Shown here piece after piece: positions 27,312 to 36,242 of a DNA stretch of 58,082 nt. The translations under genes were made by a program, and so were the position numbers. The DNA lies in contig JAHFVD010000046.1 in NCBI GenBank assembly GCA_023264735.1, forward strand, positions 1 through 58,082. Reading direction: 5' to 3'. The DNA comes from Mycobacterium sp. (GTDB taxonomy: Bacteria; Actinomycetota; Actinomycetes; Mycobacteriales; Mycobacteriaceae). Numbering within the stretch: the first letter of the stretch is position 1; each line of letters begins with the position of its first letter. The notes beneath the pieces are model-generated. The model made no database searches, was not told the origin of the DNA, and saw nothing but the letters and a program-made list of their open reading frames with translations.

Positions 27312-27916
27312 GACGCCATGTGGGCAGTGGGCCGGCGCTGCACCACCCTGCCTACGCCTGCGCAGGCCTGCGTGAATGTCGCCACCGGCGTCGCCCGGAG
27401 CCCGGCGTCGTCCGTAAGAGACGGAACACCATGACTACCAACCGAATCAGAACCGTACAACACACCCCACCCGACCGAGCCATTGTCATCGGAATGGGCC
27501 ACCACAAGAGCGTCCCGCAGCGACATCTGGTCCAGCAGCGTCTCCAGCGCATGGTCGGGCTCGGCGAGCACGACGATCGGCTCAGCACCCGCCTCGGTCA
27601 GCCGGGTCACTTCCTCGCGTAGTCCAGACTGCTCGGCGAGCAGGATCTGCAGCAGCATCCTGTCGCTGGACTTATCCCGGTGTACCGCACCGACTCTGGT
27701 CCGGACCCACATACCGCTGACCAGACCCTCGATATGTTCGACAACCGCAGGCAACGCACGCCGGTCCACATGCAGCCGCGCCGACAGGCAGGTCCGATAC
27801 GCCACACGGGCCTCGGCCAATGTGCTCGCTCCGCCGGCGCACCCGCTGGGCACACCCCGGAAGGTGAGCTGCGGCTGATGGTCGGGGTCGTAGCGGAAGA
27901 TCACATGATCGCTCAT
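27308..27916 (-). CDS. Protein of unknown function, weak HicB-like N-terminus
   Basis: 202 aa, starting MSDHVIFRYDPDHQPQLTFRG. Not recognised. The first 50 residues (two short strands, PSGCAGGASTLAEARVAYRTCL) have the shape of HicB-type domains: a strand pair, then G-C-x-x-G, then a helix. The rest is mixed alpha/beta with LVVAHSDDNGSVGWGVLYG near the end and no catalytic motif I can name. Its ATG overlaps the stop of the 42-aa ORF (TGATG) with GGAGG seven bases ahead, and its stop overlaps the HAD start. Codon use looks normal for the region. It may be an adaptor or regulator for the operon (inference). Confidence 0.72.
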   Translation of the reverse strand: MSDHVIFRYDPDHQPQLTFRGVPSGCAGGASTLAEARVAYRTCLSARLHVDRRALPAVVEHIEGLVSGMWVRTRVGAVHRDKSSDRMLLQILLAEQSGLREEVTRLTEAGAEPIVVLAEPDHALETLLDQMSLRDALVVAHSDDNGSVGWGVLYGSDSVGSHGVPSLTDDAGLRATPVATFTQACAGVGRVVQRRPTAHMAS

Positions 27917-28044
27917 CAACTCGCCTCCCTCCGGGCCGGTCGCTCACCAAGAGCGATCGTCACCCGTTGCCGTGCAGGCAGATACAGCTCGACATGTACG
28001 GGCTCGCGGTGTCGCCGCAGAAAGCCGAGAATCGCCCTGATCAT
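27916..28044 (-). CDS. 42-aa basic peptide ORF coupled between MFS and unknown protein genes
   Basis: MIRAILGFLRRHREPVHVEL followed by a basic tail ending ARREAS. The ATG overlaps the MFS stop by 4 bp (ATGA) and the stop overlaps the next gene's ATG (TGATG). Such tight joints on both sides argue for real translation. The sequence predicts a short amphipathic helix and two strands; it has nine Arg. No family recognised. It could be a small partner of the following protein or simply a coupling ORF. Confidence 0.55.
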   Translation of the reverse strand: MIRAILGFLRRHREPVHVELYLPARQRVTIALGERPARREAS

Positions 28045-29261
28045 GCGACACCCACCGAAGAACGACGCTGCAGGGCCATCGAGACGGTCAGCACCACCAG
28101 TCCGATGACGGCCAGCGCGGCACCCGCAGCAGCCGGGGCCGTGTAGCCGTACCCAGCGGCGATCACCAGCCCGCCGATCCATGCTCCCGACGCGTTCGCG
28201 ATATTCAACGCCGAGTGATTCAAGGCCGCGGCCAGCGTCTGGGCATCCGCGGCAACGTCCATCAGACGGGTCTGCAAGGCAGGCGCGATCGCCGCTCCGC
28301 TGGCGCCGATGCCGAACAGCAGCAGCATCGCGGTGTACGGATTATGCGCAGCCGCAACGAAAACCGCCAGCACCACCGCCAACGCGGCCATCGACACATA
28401 CAGCCCGCGGATCACCGACCGGTCGGCCATCCGGCCGCCGGCGAAATTGCCGACCACCATGCCGATACCAAAGACCATCAGCCCCACCGGAACCCAAGAC
28501 CGCGACACTCCCGCGACATCGGTCAGCGTGGTCGCGATGTAGGTGTAGACGGCGAACATGCCGCCGAAGCCGACCATGCCGATCGCCAGCGCCAACCACA
28601 CCTGCGGACGCCGCAGCGCGCCCAGTTCGGTGCGGGTGTTGGTGCTGCGGGACGCAGCCAAGTCGGGCAGCCACATCCAGATGGCGGCCAACGTCACCAG
28701 GCCAATGGCCACGACCAACGCGAATGCGCTTCGCCAGCCGAAGAATTGACCCAGCCATGAGGCCAGCGGCACCCCGATCACCGTGGCCACCGTCAGTCCG
28801 GTCATGACCTGCGCGACGGCCTTGGCCCGCTGGTCGGGTCCCAACAGTTGGGCGGCTACCAGCGCCGCGACACCGAAGAAGGCCCCGTGTGGCAGGCCGG
28901 CGAGAAACCGCGCCCCGATCAGGACGGGATAGTTCGGAGCCAGCACGGTGGCCACATTGCCGATGGCGAACAGCGCCATCAGACACATCAGCACGATCTT
29001 GCGGTTGTACTTGGCGGTCACCGCGGCGATGACGGGCGCGCCGATCACCACGCCCAGTGCGTAGGCAGAGATGACGTGGCCCGCGGTCGGCTCGGAGATG
29101 TGCAAGCCGCCGGCGATCTCGGGCAGCAGACCCATCGAGACGAACTCGTTGGTGCCGATGCCGAATCCGCCCAGCGCCAGGGCCAGAATGCCCAGCCGCG
29201 CCCGGCCTGGGCACAGGGTGGGAGACGCCGCCGGTGAGGCGGGCCGGGAAGTGACGGTCAC
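28041..29261 (-). CDS. MFS transporter, AraJ/arabinose-efflux type
   Basis: Twelve-helix major facilitator, 406 aa from the GTG at 29261 (VTVTSRPASP); an open frame to 29360 adds 33 atypical residues. Helix 1 is GILALALGGFGIGTNEFVSMGLLPEIA, the loop 2-3 motif is AVTAKYNRKIVL, and helix 5 has the antiporter-like LAGLPHGAFFG. The DHA1/AraJ branch exports sugars, purines or drugs. It is divergent from a ROK repressor, with a 176-bp AT-richer spacer, and is the first gene of a four-gene overlapping operon. The usual expectation is ROK-controlled efflux of a sugar or related compound. Confidence 0.9.
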   Translation of the reverse strand: MTVTSRPASPAASPTLCPGRARLGILALALGGFGIGTNEFVSMGLLPEIAGGLHISEPTAGHVISAYALGVVIGAPVIAAVTAKYNRKIVLMCLMALFAIGNVATVLAPNYPVLIGARFLAGLPHGAFFGVAALVAAQLLGPDQRAKAVAQVMTGLTVATVIGVPLASWLGQFFGWRSAFALVVAIGLVTLAAIWMWLPDLAASRSTNTRTELGALRRPQVWLALAIGMVGFGGMFAVYTYIATTLTDVAGVSRSWVPVGLMVFGIGMVVGNFAGGRMADRSVIRGLYVSMAALAVVLAVFVAAAHNPYTAMLLLFGIGASGAAIAPALQTRLMDVAADAQTLAAALNHSALNIANASGAWIGGLVIAAGYGYTAPAAAGAALAVIGLVVLTVSMALQRRSSVGVA

Positions 29262-29437
29262 GTGAGGTATCGACTTTCTGTGCGGTGGCGGTTGCTGCCG
29301 CGTTGCAGCGTTCGATTCCTGTTCCGACCCTAGCGCGACTTCTACCGCGCTTCCAACCAACTTATGTCTTTAAAGAGCAAAAGTGATAGGTGTCTCTATT
29401 GCTTTCAGTGCTGGATAGATCTTGGTTCAATGGAAAG

Positions 29438-30616
29438 ATGCCCGTCACCAGGCGTTCTGCCGCCCCCGCTACCGCTGGGGATGTTTTCGGGCTGATTCGC
29501 GACGGCGCGGCCACCACCCGCGGCGACATTCGCGTGCTGACCGGCCTGTCCAGGACTGCCGTGGGGAGCAGGATTTCCGCGCTGGCCCGCCGCGGACTGG
29601 TCACCGAGGGCGACGAAGGCCCGTCGACCGGCGGCCGGCCACCGGCGCTGGTGCGGTTCAACGCCGAGGCCGGCGTGGTCCTGTCGGCAGCCATCGGTCG
29701 CAGCCGCACCAGGCTGGCGGTGTGCAACCTCGCCGGCGATATCCACGCCCTGACCGACATGGACTCCGAGATCCGCATCGGACCCGACGACTTGATGCCT
29801 GACCTGGTGAAACGGCTCGAGGTGCTGCTCGACGAGACCGGCCACCCCGCCCGTGATGTCCTCGGCGTCGGGGTGTCCCTGCCCGGCACCGTCGACCAGC
29901 AGCGCGGGTGCAGCCTGGCCTCCCCGGTGATGAGCGGCTGGGATGGCGTCCCGCTGGAGCCCTACTTCCGCAAGCTGACCTCGGCGCCCATCGTGCTCGA
30001 CAACGACACCAATGTCCTTGCCCTGTCGGAACGCCGCAGCGCCCTGAAGATCCACGACAACCTGCTGCTGATCAAGGCGTCCACCGGCCTGGGCGCCGGG
30101 ATCGTGGCCGGCGGTGTCCTGCAGCGCGGTGCGCTCGGTGCGGCAGGCGAATTCGGCCACAACAAGACCGCCGCGGCCGCGGGCGTCCCCTGCCGCTGCG
30201 GTGATACCGGCTGCCTGGAGGCGATCGCCGGCGGCTGGGCACTGGTGCGCACGGTGCAGGAACAGGGCCGCGCGGTCAACCACATCCGCGACGTCGTCGA
30301 ACTGGCCAACCAGGGCGATGGCGAGGTGCGCCGGCTGCTGCGCGAAAGCGGCCGTCACGTCGGCGAAGTGATCGCCGCCGCGGTGAACCTGCTGAACCCC
30401 GAGGTGCTGGTCGTCGGTGGTGACATGTCAGGCGCCTACGATTTCTTCGTGGCCGGGTTACGAGAAACGTTGTACGGAAACGCAACTGCGTTGGCCACCC
30501 GTCATCTTCAGGTCGTTCCGTCCACCTACGGTGATAGGGCCGGCAATATCGGCAGCGCGGCGCTGGTGCTGGAAAAGATCCTGTCCGCCGACGCGATCGA
30601 CACGTCGCTGCGCTGA
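29438..30616 (+). CDS. ROK-family transcriptional regulator (NagC/XylR type)
   Basis: 392 aa from the ATG at 29438 (MPVTRRSAAPA; TGGAAAG just upstream); a GTG at 29390 is the alternative. N-terminal winged helix: TTRGDIRVLTGLSRTAVGSRISALARRGLV. C-terminal ROK domain: VLDNDTNVLALSER with the sugar-binding Asp, KASTGLGAGIVAGG, EFGHNK and the zinc motif CRCGDTGCLEAIAGG. Such proteins bind free or phosphorylated sugars and repress nearby transport genes. It is divergent from the MFS-HAD operon, its probable target, and ends 1 bp from the convergent DUF2469 gene. Confidence 0.93.
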   Translation: MPVTRRSAAPATAGDVFGLIRDGAATTRGDIRVLTGLSRTAVGSRISALARRGLVTEGDEGPSTGGRPPALVRFNAEAGVVLSAAIGRSRTRLAVCNLAGDIHALTDMDSEIRIGPDDLMPDLVKRLEVLLDETGHPARDVLGVGVSLPGTVDQQRGCSLASPVMSGWDGVPLEPYFRKLTSAPIVLDNDTNVLALSERRSALKIHDNLLLIKASTGLGAGIVAGGVLQRGALGAAGEFGHNKTAAAAGVPCRCGDTGCLEAIAGGWALVRTVQEQGRAVNHIRDVVELANQGDGEVRRLLRESGRHVGEVIAAAVNLLNPEVLVVGGDMSGAYDFFVAGLRETLYGNATALATRHLQVVPSTYGDRAGNIGSAALVLEKILSADAIDTSLR

Positions 30617-30617
30617 C

Positions 30618-30923
30618 CTACTCGGGCAGCCGCAGCTCGGGCTTCTCGACCTCTTCGATGTTGACGTCCTTGAAGGTGATCACCCGGACCTGCTTGACGA
30701 ACCGGGCCGGGCGGTACATATCCCATACCCACGCATCGGTGAGCCGCAGTTCGAAGTAGACCTCGCCGTCGGTGTTGCGCGGCACCAGTTCCACACTGTT
30801 GGCCAGGTAGAAGCGACGCTCGGTTTCCACGACGTAGCTGAACTGCCCCACGATGTCCTTGTATTCGCGGTACAGCGAGAGCTCCATCTCGGTCTCGTAT
30901 TTTTCGAGATCTTCGGCACTCAT
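30618..30923 (-). CDS. DUF2469 family protein (Rv2901c-like)
   Basis: 101-aa actinobacterial protein starting MSAEDLEKYETEMELSLYREYKD, highly conserved in this group and always near rnhB-lepB. It is acidic at both ends with a central strand-rich part (YFELRLTDAWVWDMYRPARF). Function unknown; no catalytic motif. It follows rnhB by 44 bp and is the last gene of the rplS-lepB-rnhB run. No anomalies. Confidence 0.93.
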   Translation of the reverse strand: MSAEDLEKYETEMELSLYREYKDIVGQFSYVVETERRFYLANSVELVPRNTDGEVYFELRLTDAWVWDMYRPARFVKQVRVITFKDVNIEEVEKPELRLPE

Positions 30924-30967
30924 CGGCTCAGCGGTCCTTTTGTTGTCTCATCGGTATCCATCTTGAC

Positions 30968-31696
30968 TCACAGCTGGGCGTCGCGTGCGACTGACGCCTG
31001 ATCACCGCACCGCGGTGGTGGGCAGTCGACCACCATCTCGGTACCACCGACGCCCGCCACCCGACGGACATTGATGTAGGAAAACCGGTGCTGGCGGCAG
31101 GGGCCGAGGCTGGTCAGCGCCGCGCTGTGCGCCGGAGTGCTGTACCCCTTGTGGTCGGCGAACCCGTAGCCCGGGTGTTCTTTGTCCATCGCCACCATCA
31201 GCCGGTCCCGACTGACCTTGGCCAGCACGCTGGCCGCCGCGATACAGGCCGCCGCCGCGTCCCCACCGATCACCGGCAGCGACGGCATCGGCAGCCCCGG
31301 CACCCGGAATCCGTCGGACAATACGTAACCGGGGCGCACCGACAAACCCGCCACCGCCCGTCGCATCCCCTCGATATTGGCCACGTGCACGCCGCGGCGG
31401 TCGACCTCGGGCGCCGTGATGAACACGACGTGATAGGCCAGCGCGTAGCGGCGGATCAACGGGAACAGTTCCTCGCGGGTCTTCTCGGTCAGCTTCTTGG
31501 AGTCATCGAGGGCCGCCAGGCTCTCGAGGCGGTTCCGGCTGAGCACACAGGCCGCCACCACCAACGGGCCTGCACATGCTCCGCGGCCCACCTCGTCGAC
31601 ACCGGCCACCGGCCCCAAACCACTGCGGTACAAAGCGGATTCGAGTGTGCGCAGTCCCGACGACTTGCGGATCACCGTCCGCGGCGGCCACGTCAT
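30968..31696 (-). CDS. rnhB: Ribonuclease HII
   Basis: Removes RNA from RNA-DNA hybrids and single ribonucleotides. From ATG 31696 it is 242 aa ([20 protein letters not shown]); a GTG at 31705 overlaps the lepB end region and is possible. Catalytic residues: Asp-Glu in [17 protein letters not shown], the Asp in [10 protein letters not shown] and the later Asp in [23 protein letters not shown]. The C-terminus continues past [13 protein letters not shown] with about 45 extra residues, as in mycobacterial RNase HII. It follows lepB by 11 bp. Confidence 0.95.
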   Translation of the reverse strand: MTWPPRTVIRKSSGLRTLESALYRSGLGPVAGVDEVGRGACAGPLVVAACVLSRNRLESLAALDDSKKLTEKTREELFPLIRRYALAYHVVFITAPEVDRRGVHVANIEGMRRAVAGLSVRPGYVLSDGFRVPGLPMPSLPVIGGDAAAACIAAASVLAKVSRDRLMVAMDKEHPGYGFADHKGYSTPAHSAALTSLGPCRQHRFSYINVRRVAGVGGTEMVVDCPPPRCGDQASVARDAQL

Positions 31697-31707
31697 CGCG
31701 GGCACGG

Positions 31708-32532
31708 TCAGCCCTGCTGCGGGTTGACCGAGGACACACCACCCCAACGCGAGGGCGGCCACGCGATGAACCGCGCCTTGCCGATGACATTGCTCACCGG
31801 CACGGTGCCTGCCATCGGGTCACCGGTGCACAGGATGCCCTTCTGGGCGTCCTCGGGCGTGCTGGTGCAGTGCGCCCGCGAGTCCGCCGAATGGGTGCGG
31901 TTGTCACCCATCACCCACAGCCGACCTTCGGGCACCTTCACCGGACCGAACTCATTGCCCAGGCACGGGTAGACCAGCGGGTCGGCGTTCATGGTCTGCG
32001 CGTTGAGGTAGGGCTCCTTGAGCGGCTTGTCGTCGACGGTCAGCCCGGTGTCGGCGCGGCACTGCACGGTCTGGCCGCCCACCGCGATGATGCGCTTCAC
32101 CAGATCGTTCTCGTCCGGCGGCACGAATCCGACCACCGACAACGCGTTCTCCAGGTACCGAACGGCCGTGTTGTCCGACCGGATCGACTTGTATCCGACG
32201 TTCCAGTTCGGCGGGCCCTTGAAGACGATGACGTCACCGGGGCCCGGCTCACCGAACCGGTAGGTGACCTTGTCGACCATGATCCGGTCGCCGACACAGC
32301 CGGCGCAGCCGTGCAGCGTGGGCTCCATCGATTCCGACGGAATCAGGTACGGGCGCGCGATGAACGTGAGCATCACGTAGTACAGGACCACCGCGATCGC
32401 GACGAGGATCGCGCCCTCTTTGAGCGCTGAGCGCTTCTTTTCGGGGGCGTCGTCAGCGGTGGTGTCATCCGGAGCGTCCGTCACAGTGGCGGATTCCGGA
32501 GTGGCGTCGTCCGAGCCGGTGTTGTCGGTCAC
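31708..32532 (-). CDS. lepB: Signal peptidase I
   Basis: Membrane-bound Ser/Lys protease that cleaves Sec and Tat signal peptides. I start at GTG 32532: TACGCT ends exactly 6 nt before it, predicting a leaderless mRNA, and the N-terminus then aligns with known mycobacterial LepB; the open frame to 32553 (TTG) adds 7 residues. The 274-aa protein has an acidic 30-residue head, one helix ([17 protein letters not shown]), nucleophile Ser68 in [10 protein letters not shown], general base Lys146 in [11 protein letters not shown] and the [11 protein letters not shown] box. It lies between rplS and rnhB. Confidence 0.95.
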   Translation of the reverse strand: MTDNTGSDDATPESATVTDAPDDTTADDAPEKKRSALKEGAILVAIAVVLYYVMLTFIARPYLIPSESMEPTLHGCAGCVGDRIMVDKVTYRFGEPGPGDVIVFKGPPNWNVGYKSIRSDNTAVRYLENALSVVGFVPPDENDLVKRIIAVGGQTVQCRADTGLTVDDKPLKEPYLNAQTMNADPLVYPCLGNEFGPVKVPEGRLWVMGDNRTHSADSRAHCTSTPEDAQKGILCTGDPMAGTVPVSNVIGKARFIAWPPSRWGGVSSVNPQQG

Positions 32533-32538
32533 GTGGTT

Positions 32539-32560
32539 AGCGTAGTCAGACAAGCTGACT
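32539..32560 (-). promoter_or_regulatory. lepB -10 element and overlapping 17-bp dyad
   Basis: TACGCT (minus strand, 32544-32539) fits the TANNNT -10 and is 6 nt before the lepB GTG. AGTCAG/CTGACT (32544-32549 and 32555-32560) form a dyad with a 5-bp centre directly upstream, overlapping the -10 by one base. It may be an operator or chance; the -10 placement is the stronger part. Confidence 0.45.
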
Positions 32561-32585
32561 CGTCAGTGCCGCGCGCACCCGAAGC

Positions 32586-32927
32586 TCAGCGCTTCTCCTT
32601 GATCTTGGCCTTCTTGCCCCGCAGCTCGCGCAGGTAGTACAGCTTGGCGCGCCGCACGTCACCGCGGGTGACGACCTCGATGTGGTCGATGTTGGGCGAA
32701 TGCACCGGGAAGGTCCGCTCGACGCCGACGCCGTAGCTTTCCTTGCGCACGGTGAAGGTCTCGCGGATGCCCCCGCCGGAACGGCGCAGGACGACACCCT
32801 TGAAGACCTGGATGCGCTGCTTGTTGCCCTCGATGACCTTCACGTGGACATTGATGGTGTCCCCGGGGCTGAAGGTCGGGATGTCGTCGCGCAGCGACGC
32901 CTGGTCGACGAAGTCCAGCGTGTTCAT
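32586..32927 (-). CDS. rplS: 50S ribosomal protein L19
   Basis: 113-aa large-subunit protein at the 30S-50S interface. It starts [24 protein letters not shown] at ATG 32927 with AAGGAAG eight bases ahead; the open frame extends to 33011 without support. Core motifs are [24 protein letters not shown] and [14 protein letters not shown], ending in the basic [10 protein letters not shown]. It is the first gene of the rplS-lepB-rnhB group; lepB probably also has its own promoter. Confidence 0.97.
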   Translation of the reverse strand: MNTLDFVDQASLRDDIPTFSPGDTINVHVKVIEGNKQRIQVFKGVVLRRSGGGIRETFTVRKESYGVGVERTFPVHSPNIDHIEVVTRGDVRRAKLYYLRELRGKKAKIKEKR

Positions 32928-33240
32928 CGGTGACACTTCCTTGTAGATCGCGGCGCAGCCAACTGCCTGCGCAAATGCGCTGACGGTCGCCCGGCCGATG
33001 GATTCGGGCACGTGGTGTTTGGCGCAGCAGGCGGAAAAGTTTGGTCCAGCCCGCGCGGCAACTGCTCAATTGTGCCAGATGCACCGCGAGCAGTGAAATC
33101 GCGCGACCCGCCGAGGTCACAGAATGTTTTGGCTGGCTAACCGCGCGGTGTACAAAAGGTACGGTTAATGTGAATTACGGTCGGGCGGCAACGCGGCACC
33201 CAACGATACCGCGTTCCCCTAGGCCCTCGAGGAGATGGAC
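32928..33240. other. Divergent intergenic region rplS / LppW-like gene
   Basis: 313 bases without a supported gene. It must hold the rplS promoter (left) and that of the LppW-like gene (right). The stretch 33130-33175 is AT-richer and contains CTAACCG...CGGTTAA inverted halves and GTACAAAAGGTAC, but I cannot assign a promoter with confidence. GAGGAG lies six bases before the ATG at 33241. Confidence 0.4.
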
Positions 33241-34173
33241 ATGCGACGGCATCTGTCGATGCTGGTCACCGGCACCGCGACGGCACTGATCGGCGTGCTG
33301 GTCGCCGCATCCTCCGCCGAGGTCAATGCCGGCCCCAATGACAGGTCAGCCCGTCCGGTGAACCTGCTGTCCGCCGATCCCCATGCCATCCCGCAAGCGC
33401 CCGCACTGGGCCCCCTGGCCGATGCACCGCCGGATGCGACCGTCGGCCTCGACGTGCGCGCCAGGGCGGCCGCCTCGGAAGCCGCTCAGGACGGTGCCGA
33501 TATCAGCTTCACGGTCCTGGACCGCAACACCGGCCGGACGGTCTCCGGCGGTGACGGCGCACCCTTCCCGATCGCCTCGGTGAGCAAACTGTTCATCGCC
33601 GACGATCTGCTGCTGCAGGTCGCCAAGGGCCAGCGGCAGATGACACCCGACGAGCGGCAATCCTTCGATGTGATGCTGCGGTCCTCCGACGACAGCGCGG
33701 CCGAAGTGTTCTGGGGCGAGGGTGGCGGCAGTTCGATCATCAACCGGGTGACCTCGCGGTACGGATTGGGATCGACCAGTGCGCCCTACGACGGCAACTG
33801 GTGGAACACCATGAGCACCACCGGTGACCTGGTGCGCTACTACGACATGCTGCTCGACGGCGCAGGCGGGCTGCCGGCCGATCAGGCTGGCGTCATCCTC
33901 GGCGACCTGTCGAGGTCGACCCCCACCGGCGTCGACGGATATCCGCAGCGGTTCGGCATTCCCGACGCGTTGTTCGCCGAACCCGTTGCGGTTAAACAAG
34001 GTTGGATGTGCTGCTGGAACGGCGACAACTGGCTGCACATGACCACCGGCGTGATCGGCGCCGACCATCGCTTCGTGATGGCCATGGCCTCACTGCAACC
34101 GGTCGACGACGCCACCGCGCGCGCGACGATGACGCAGGCCGTCAAGACGATGTTCCCCGGCGGGCGGATCTGA
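33241..34173 (+). CDS. Secreted serine beta-lactamase-like hydrolase, LppW-like
   Basis: 310-aa exported protein of the class A beta-lactamase / D,D-peptidase fold. The ATG at 33241 has GAGGAG at 6 nt (33235 is the alternative). A signal segment (MLVTGTATALIGVLVAAS) is present, but there is no lipobox Cys, unlike the LppW lipoprotein of M. tuberculosis (Rv2905). The catalytic SxxK is Ser113-Val-Ser-Lys116 in PIASVSKLF, the SDN-like element is RSSDDSAAEV, and the KTG position is occupied by VKQGWMCCW, so the third motif is degenerate. Penicillin binding or lactamase activity is uncertain. It converges with an MFS pseudogene. Confidence 0.85.
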   Translation: MRRHLSMLVTGTATALIGVLVAASSAEVNAGPNDRSARPVNLLSADPHAIPQAPALGPLADAPPDATVGLDVRARAAASEAAQDGADISFTVLDRNTGRTVSGGDGAPFPIASVSKLFIADDLLLQVAKGQRQMTPDERQSFDVMLRSSDDSAAEVFWGEGGGSSIINRVTSRYGLGSTSAPYDGNWWNTMSTTGDLVRYYDMLLDGAGGLPADQAGVILGDLSRSTPTGVDGYPQRFGIPDALFAEPVAVKQGWMCCWNGDNWLHMTTGVIGADHRFVMAMASLQPVDDATARATMTQAVKTMFPGGRI

Positions 34174-34177
34174 CCCG

Positions 34178-34952
34178 CTAACGGCGCGGCGGCCCCGGCG
34201 GCGGCTGACGGAATTCGGCCCGGGCCCGGAACGGCCGAGTCGGCTCATTGCCTGGCGCCGGTTCAGTGCCGGCTGCCAGCGCGGCGCCCGTGCAAAGTCG
34301 CGTTGTCGTCGCGGTCGGAGTAGCCGCCGCACGTTGCGGACCCAACACCAATGGCCGGGTGTACTGCTCGGCGCCACCGTCCTCGGCCAGCACGCTGCGG
34401 GCGATGCGTTCCATCACGCCCTGCACCTGCATGCGGTCGGGCCGACCCTCGAATGCCGGTGAGCGAGTGAGGGTGTCGGTGATCCAGTTCGCGATCTGGT
34501 TGCGCACGTGGTTCACTTCGGCGGCACCCGAGGCGGTCAGCCACAGCTGATCGCCGCCGCGCTGGGCCCAACCCGATGCCACCAGCCGGTCGAAGGCGGG
34601 CTCGAGGATCTCGGCGGGCACCCGATGATGCGCGGCGATATCCGCCACCGCCACCGGGCCGGACACTTGAGCGTGCCGATAGATCTGCAGCAGCGCCCAC
34701 ATCCGCGGGACGTCGAGATGACTGCCGCCGGATCGGGCCAGCGCAGGCAGGTGCATGCCGCGGGTCTCCCGCATCAGCCGGCTGACCGCCACTTCGAGCA
34801 CCTTCTTCGGCGGGTTCGGTGGTCGGCATGCCGAACCCCTCGCCGAGGTCGGTGCTGCCCATGGCCGCAGCATCGCGCAGCGGAACCTGCTTGAGGAACA
34901 GCGCCACAACGAAGCCGACGACGGCGACGGGCGCCGCGAACAGGAACACCAT
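34178..34952 (-). pseudogene. 3' remnant of a 14-helix MFS (EmrB/QacA-type) transporter with a frameshift
   Basis: From 34952 one frame reads the last helix and exit loop of a DHA2-type exporter: MVFLFAAPVAVVGFVVALFL, then KQVPLRD and GEGFGMPTTEPAEE. At about 34800-34830 the sense shifts by +1 into a second frame (KKVLEVAVSRLMRETRGMHL), which continues as a winged-helix-like cytoplasmic tail (VAVADIAAHHRVPAEILEPAFDRLVAS...) and stops at 34178. The first 13 or so helices are missing; trmD begins 26 bp upstream of what is left. So the gene is both 5'-truncated and frameshifted. M. tuberculosis has nothing here, so this is a decayed insertion. Confidence 0.75.
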
Positions 34953-34978
34953 GCTCAGGGAAGTGCCGCGCCGTGTGT

Positions 34979-35668
34979 TCAGTCGCTTAGCAGGTCCGGT
35001 CTGCGCTCCCGCGTGCGCCCTAGCGCCTGTTCATGTCGCCAGGTCGCGACCTTGCCGTGGTCACCGGAGAGCAGCACCTCGGGCACCGGGAGGTCGCGCC
35101 AGGTCGGTGGACGGGTGTAACTCGGGCCTTCCAACAAGCCGTCTTTTTCCGGCGAGTGCGAATCGTCTTGGTGCGATAGCGGATTGCCCATCACGTTGGG
35201 AAGTAACCGGACCACCGCCTCGATCATCACCAGGGCCGCCGCCTCGCCGCCGGCCAGCACGTAGTCGCCGATGGACACCTCTTCGACCCGCATCCGCCGG
35301 CGGGCATCCTCGGCGACTCGCTGGTCGATGCCTTCGTAACGACCACAGGCGAACACCAGGTGCGACTCCCCCGTCCAGCGTTGGGCGTCGTTTTGAGTGA
35401 ACAGCCGACCGGCCGGCGTCGGGATCACCAGAAGTGTTGCTTCGGTGCAGATCTCGTCGAGCGCCTCACCCCATACCGGGGCCTTCATCACCATGCCGGG
35501 ACCACCGCCGTACGGGCTGTCGTCGACCGAGTGGTGTACGTCGTGGGTCCAGCGACGCAGATCGTGCACCTCGACGTCCAGGATCCCGGACTCGATGGCC
35601 TTGCCGGGCAAGGACTGTCGCAGCGGGGCTAGGTAGTCGGGAAAAATGGTGACGACGTCAATGCGCAT
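34979..35668 (-). CDS. trmD: tRNA (guanine37-N1)-methyltransferase TrmD
   Basis: Methylates G37 of tRNAs with a 36-GG sequence, preventing +1 frameshifts. The 229-aa product begins MRIDVVTIFPDYLAPLRQSL. The trefoil-knot SAM site is FACGRYEGIDQRV followed by EEVSIGDYVLAGGEAAALVM, and the catalytic region has DSHSPEKDGLLEGPSYTRP with the active Asp. It follows rimM with a 1-bp gap in the operon rpsP-khpA-rimM-trmD. No anomalies. Confidence 0.97.
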   Translation of the reverse strand: MRIDVVTIFPDYLAPLRQSLPGKAIESGILDVEVHDLRRWTHDVHHSVDDSPYGGGPGMVMKAPVWGEALDEICTEATLLVIPTPAGRLFTQNDAQRWTGESHLVFACGRYEGIDQRVAEDARRRMRVEEVSIGDYVLAGGEAAALVMIEAVVRLLPNVMGNPLSHQDDSHSPEKDGLLEGPSYTRPPTWRDLPVPEVLLSGDHGKVATWRHEQALGRTRERRPDLLSD

Positions 35669-35669
35669 C

Positions 35670-36200
35670 TCAGGCTAGTTCGTCCAGGTCCAGAAGCCCG
35701 TCGGGAGGATCGATTTCGACAATCCCATCGGTCAGTGACACCGACGTCACGATCGCGCCGACGAACGGCACCAGAATTTCGGCGCCGTCTGAATCACGAA
35801 CCGCCAGCAGCTCTCCACCCGCGGTGTGCAGCACCTCGGCGACCGAGCCGAGAGCGCGGCCGTCGACGGTGCGCACTGCCAGCCCTTCGAGCTGGTGGTC
35901 GTAGAACTCGTCGGGGTCCTCGATCTCGGGCAGATCGGCGGTGTCGACGACGAACAGGTGCCCGCGCAACGCGTCAGCGGCGTTGCGGTCAGACACCCCG
36001 GGCAGCCGGACCAGCAGGCGGGCGCCGTGCGGACGCGCCGACTCGACGACGACGTCGCGACCACTGCCCCCACGGGAAGGCTTGAGGTGCAACCGATTAC
36101 CGGGAGCGAAGCGCTCGTCGGGATCGTCGGTGCGGACGTCGACCACCAATTCGCCGGTGATCCCGTGCGCTTTGGCCACACGTCCGACGACGAGTTCCAT
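35670..36200 (-). CDS. rimM: 16S rRNA processing protein RimM
   Basis: Assembly factor for the 30S head; binds S19 and helps 16S maturation. The 176-aa protein begins [20 protein letters not shown] and has the N-terminal beta-barrel domain followed by a PRC barrel ([20 protein letters not shown], then [18 protein letters not shown]) ending [14 protein letters not shown]. It lies 42 bp downstream of khpA. Order and size match Rv2907c. Confidence 0.95.
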   Translation of the reverse strand: MELVVGRVAKAHGITGELVVDVRTDDPDERFAPGNRLHLKPSRGGSGRDVVVESARPHGARLLVRLPGVSDRNAADALRGHLFVVDTADLPEIEDPDEFYDHQLEGLAVRTVDGRALGSVAEVLHTAGGELLAVRDSDGAEILVPFVGAIVTSVSLTDGIVEIDPPDGLLDLDELA

Positions 36201-36242
36201 CCTCAGTCCAATCCCCGGGTCGCTTCGCTCCAGCCCGCCGGA

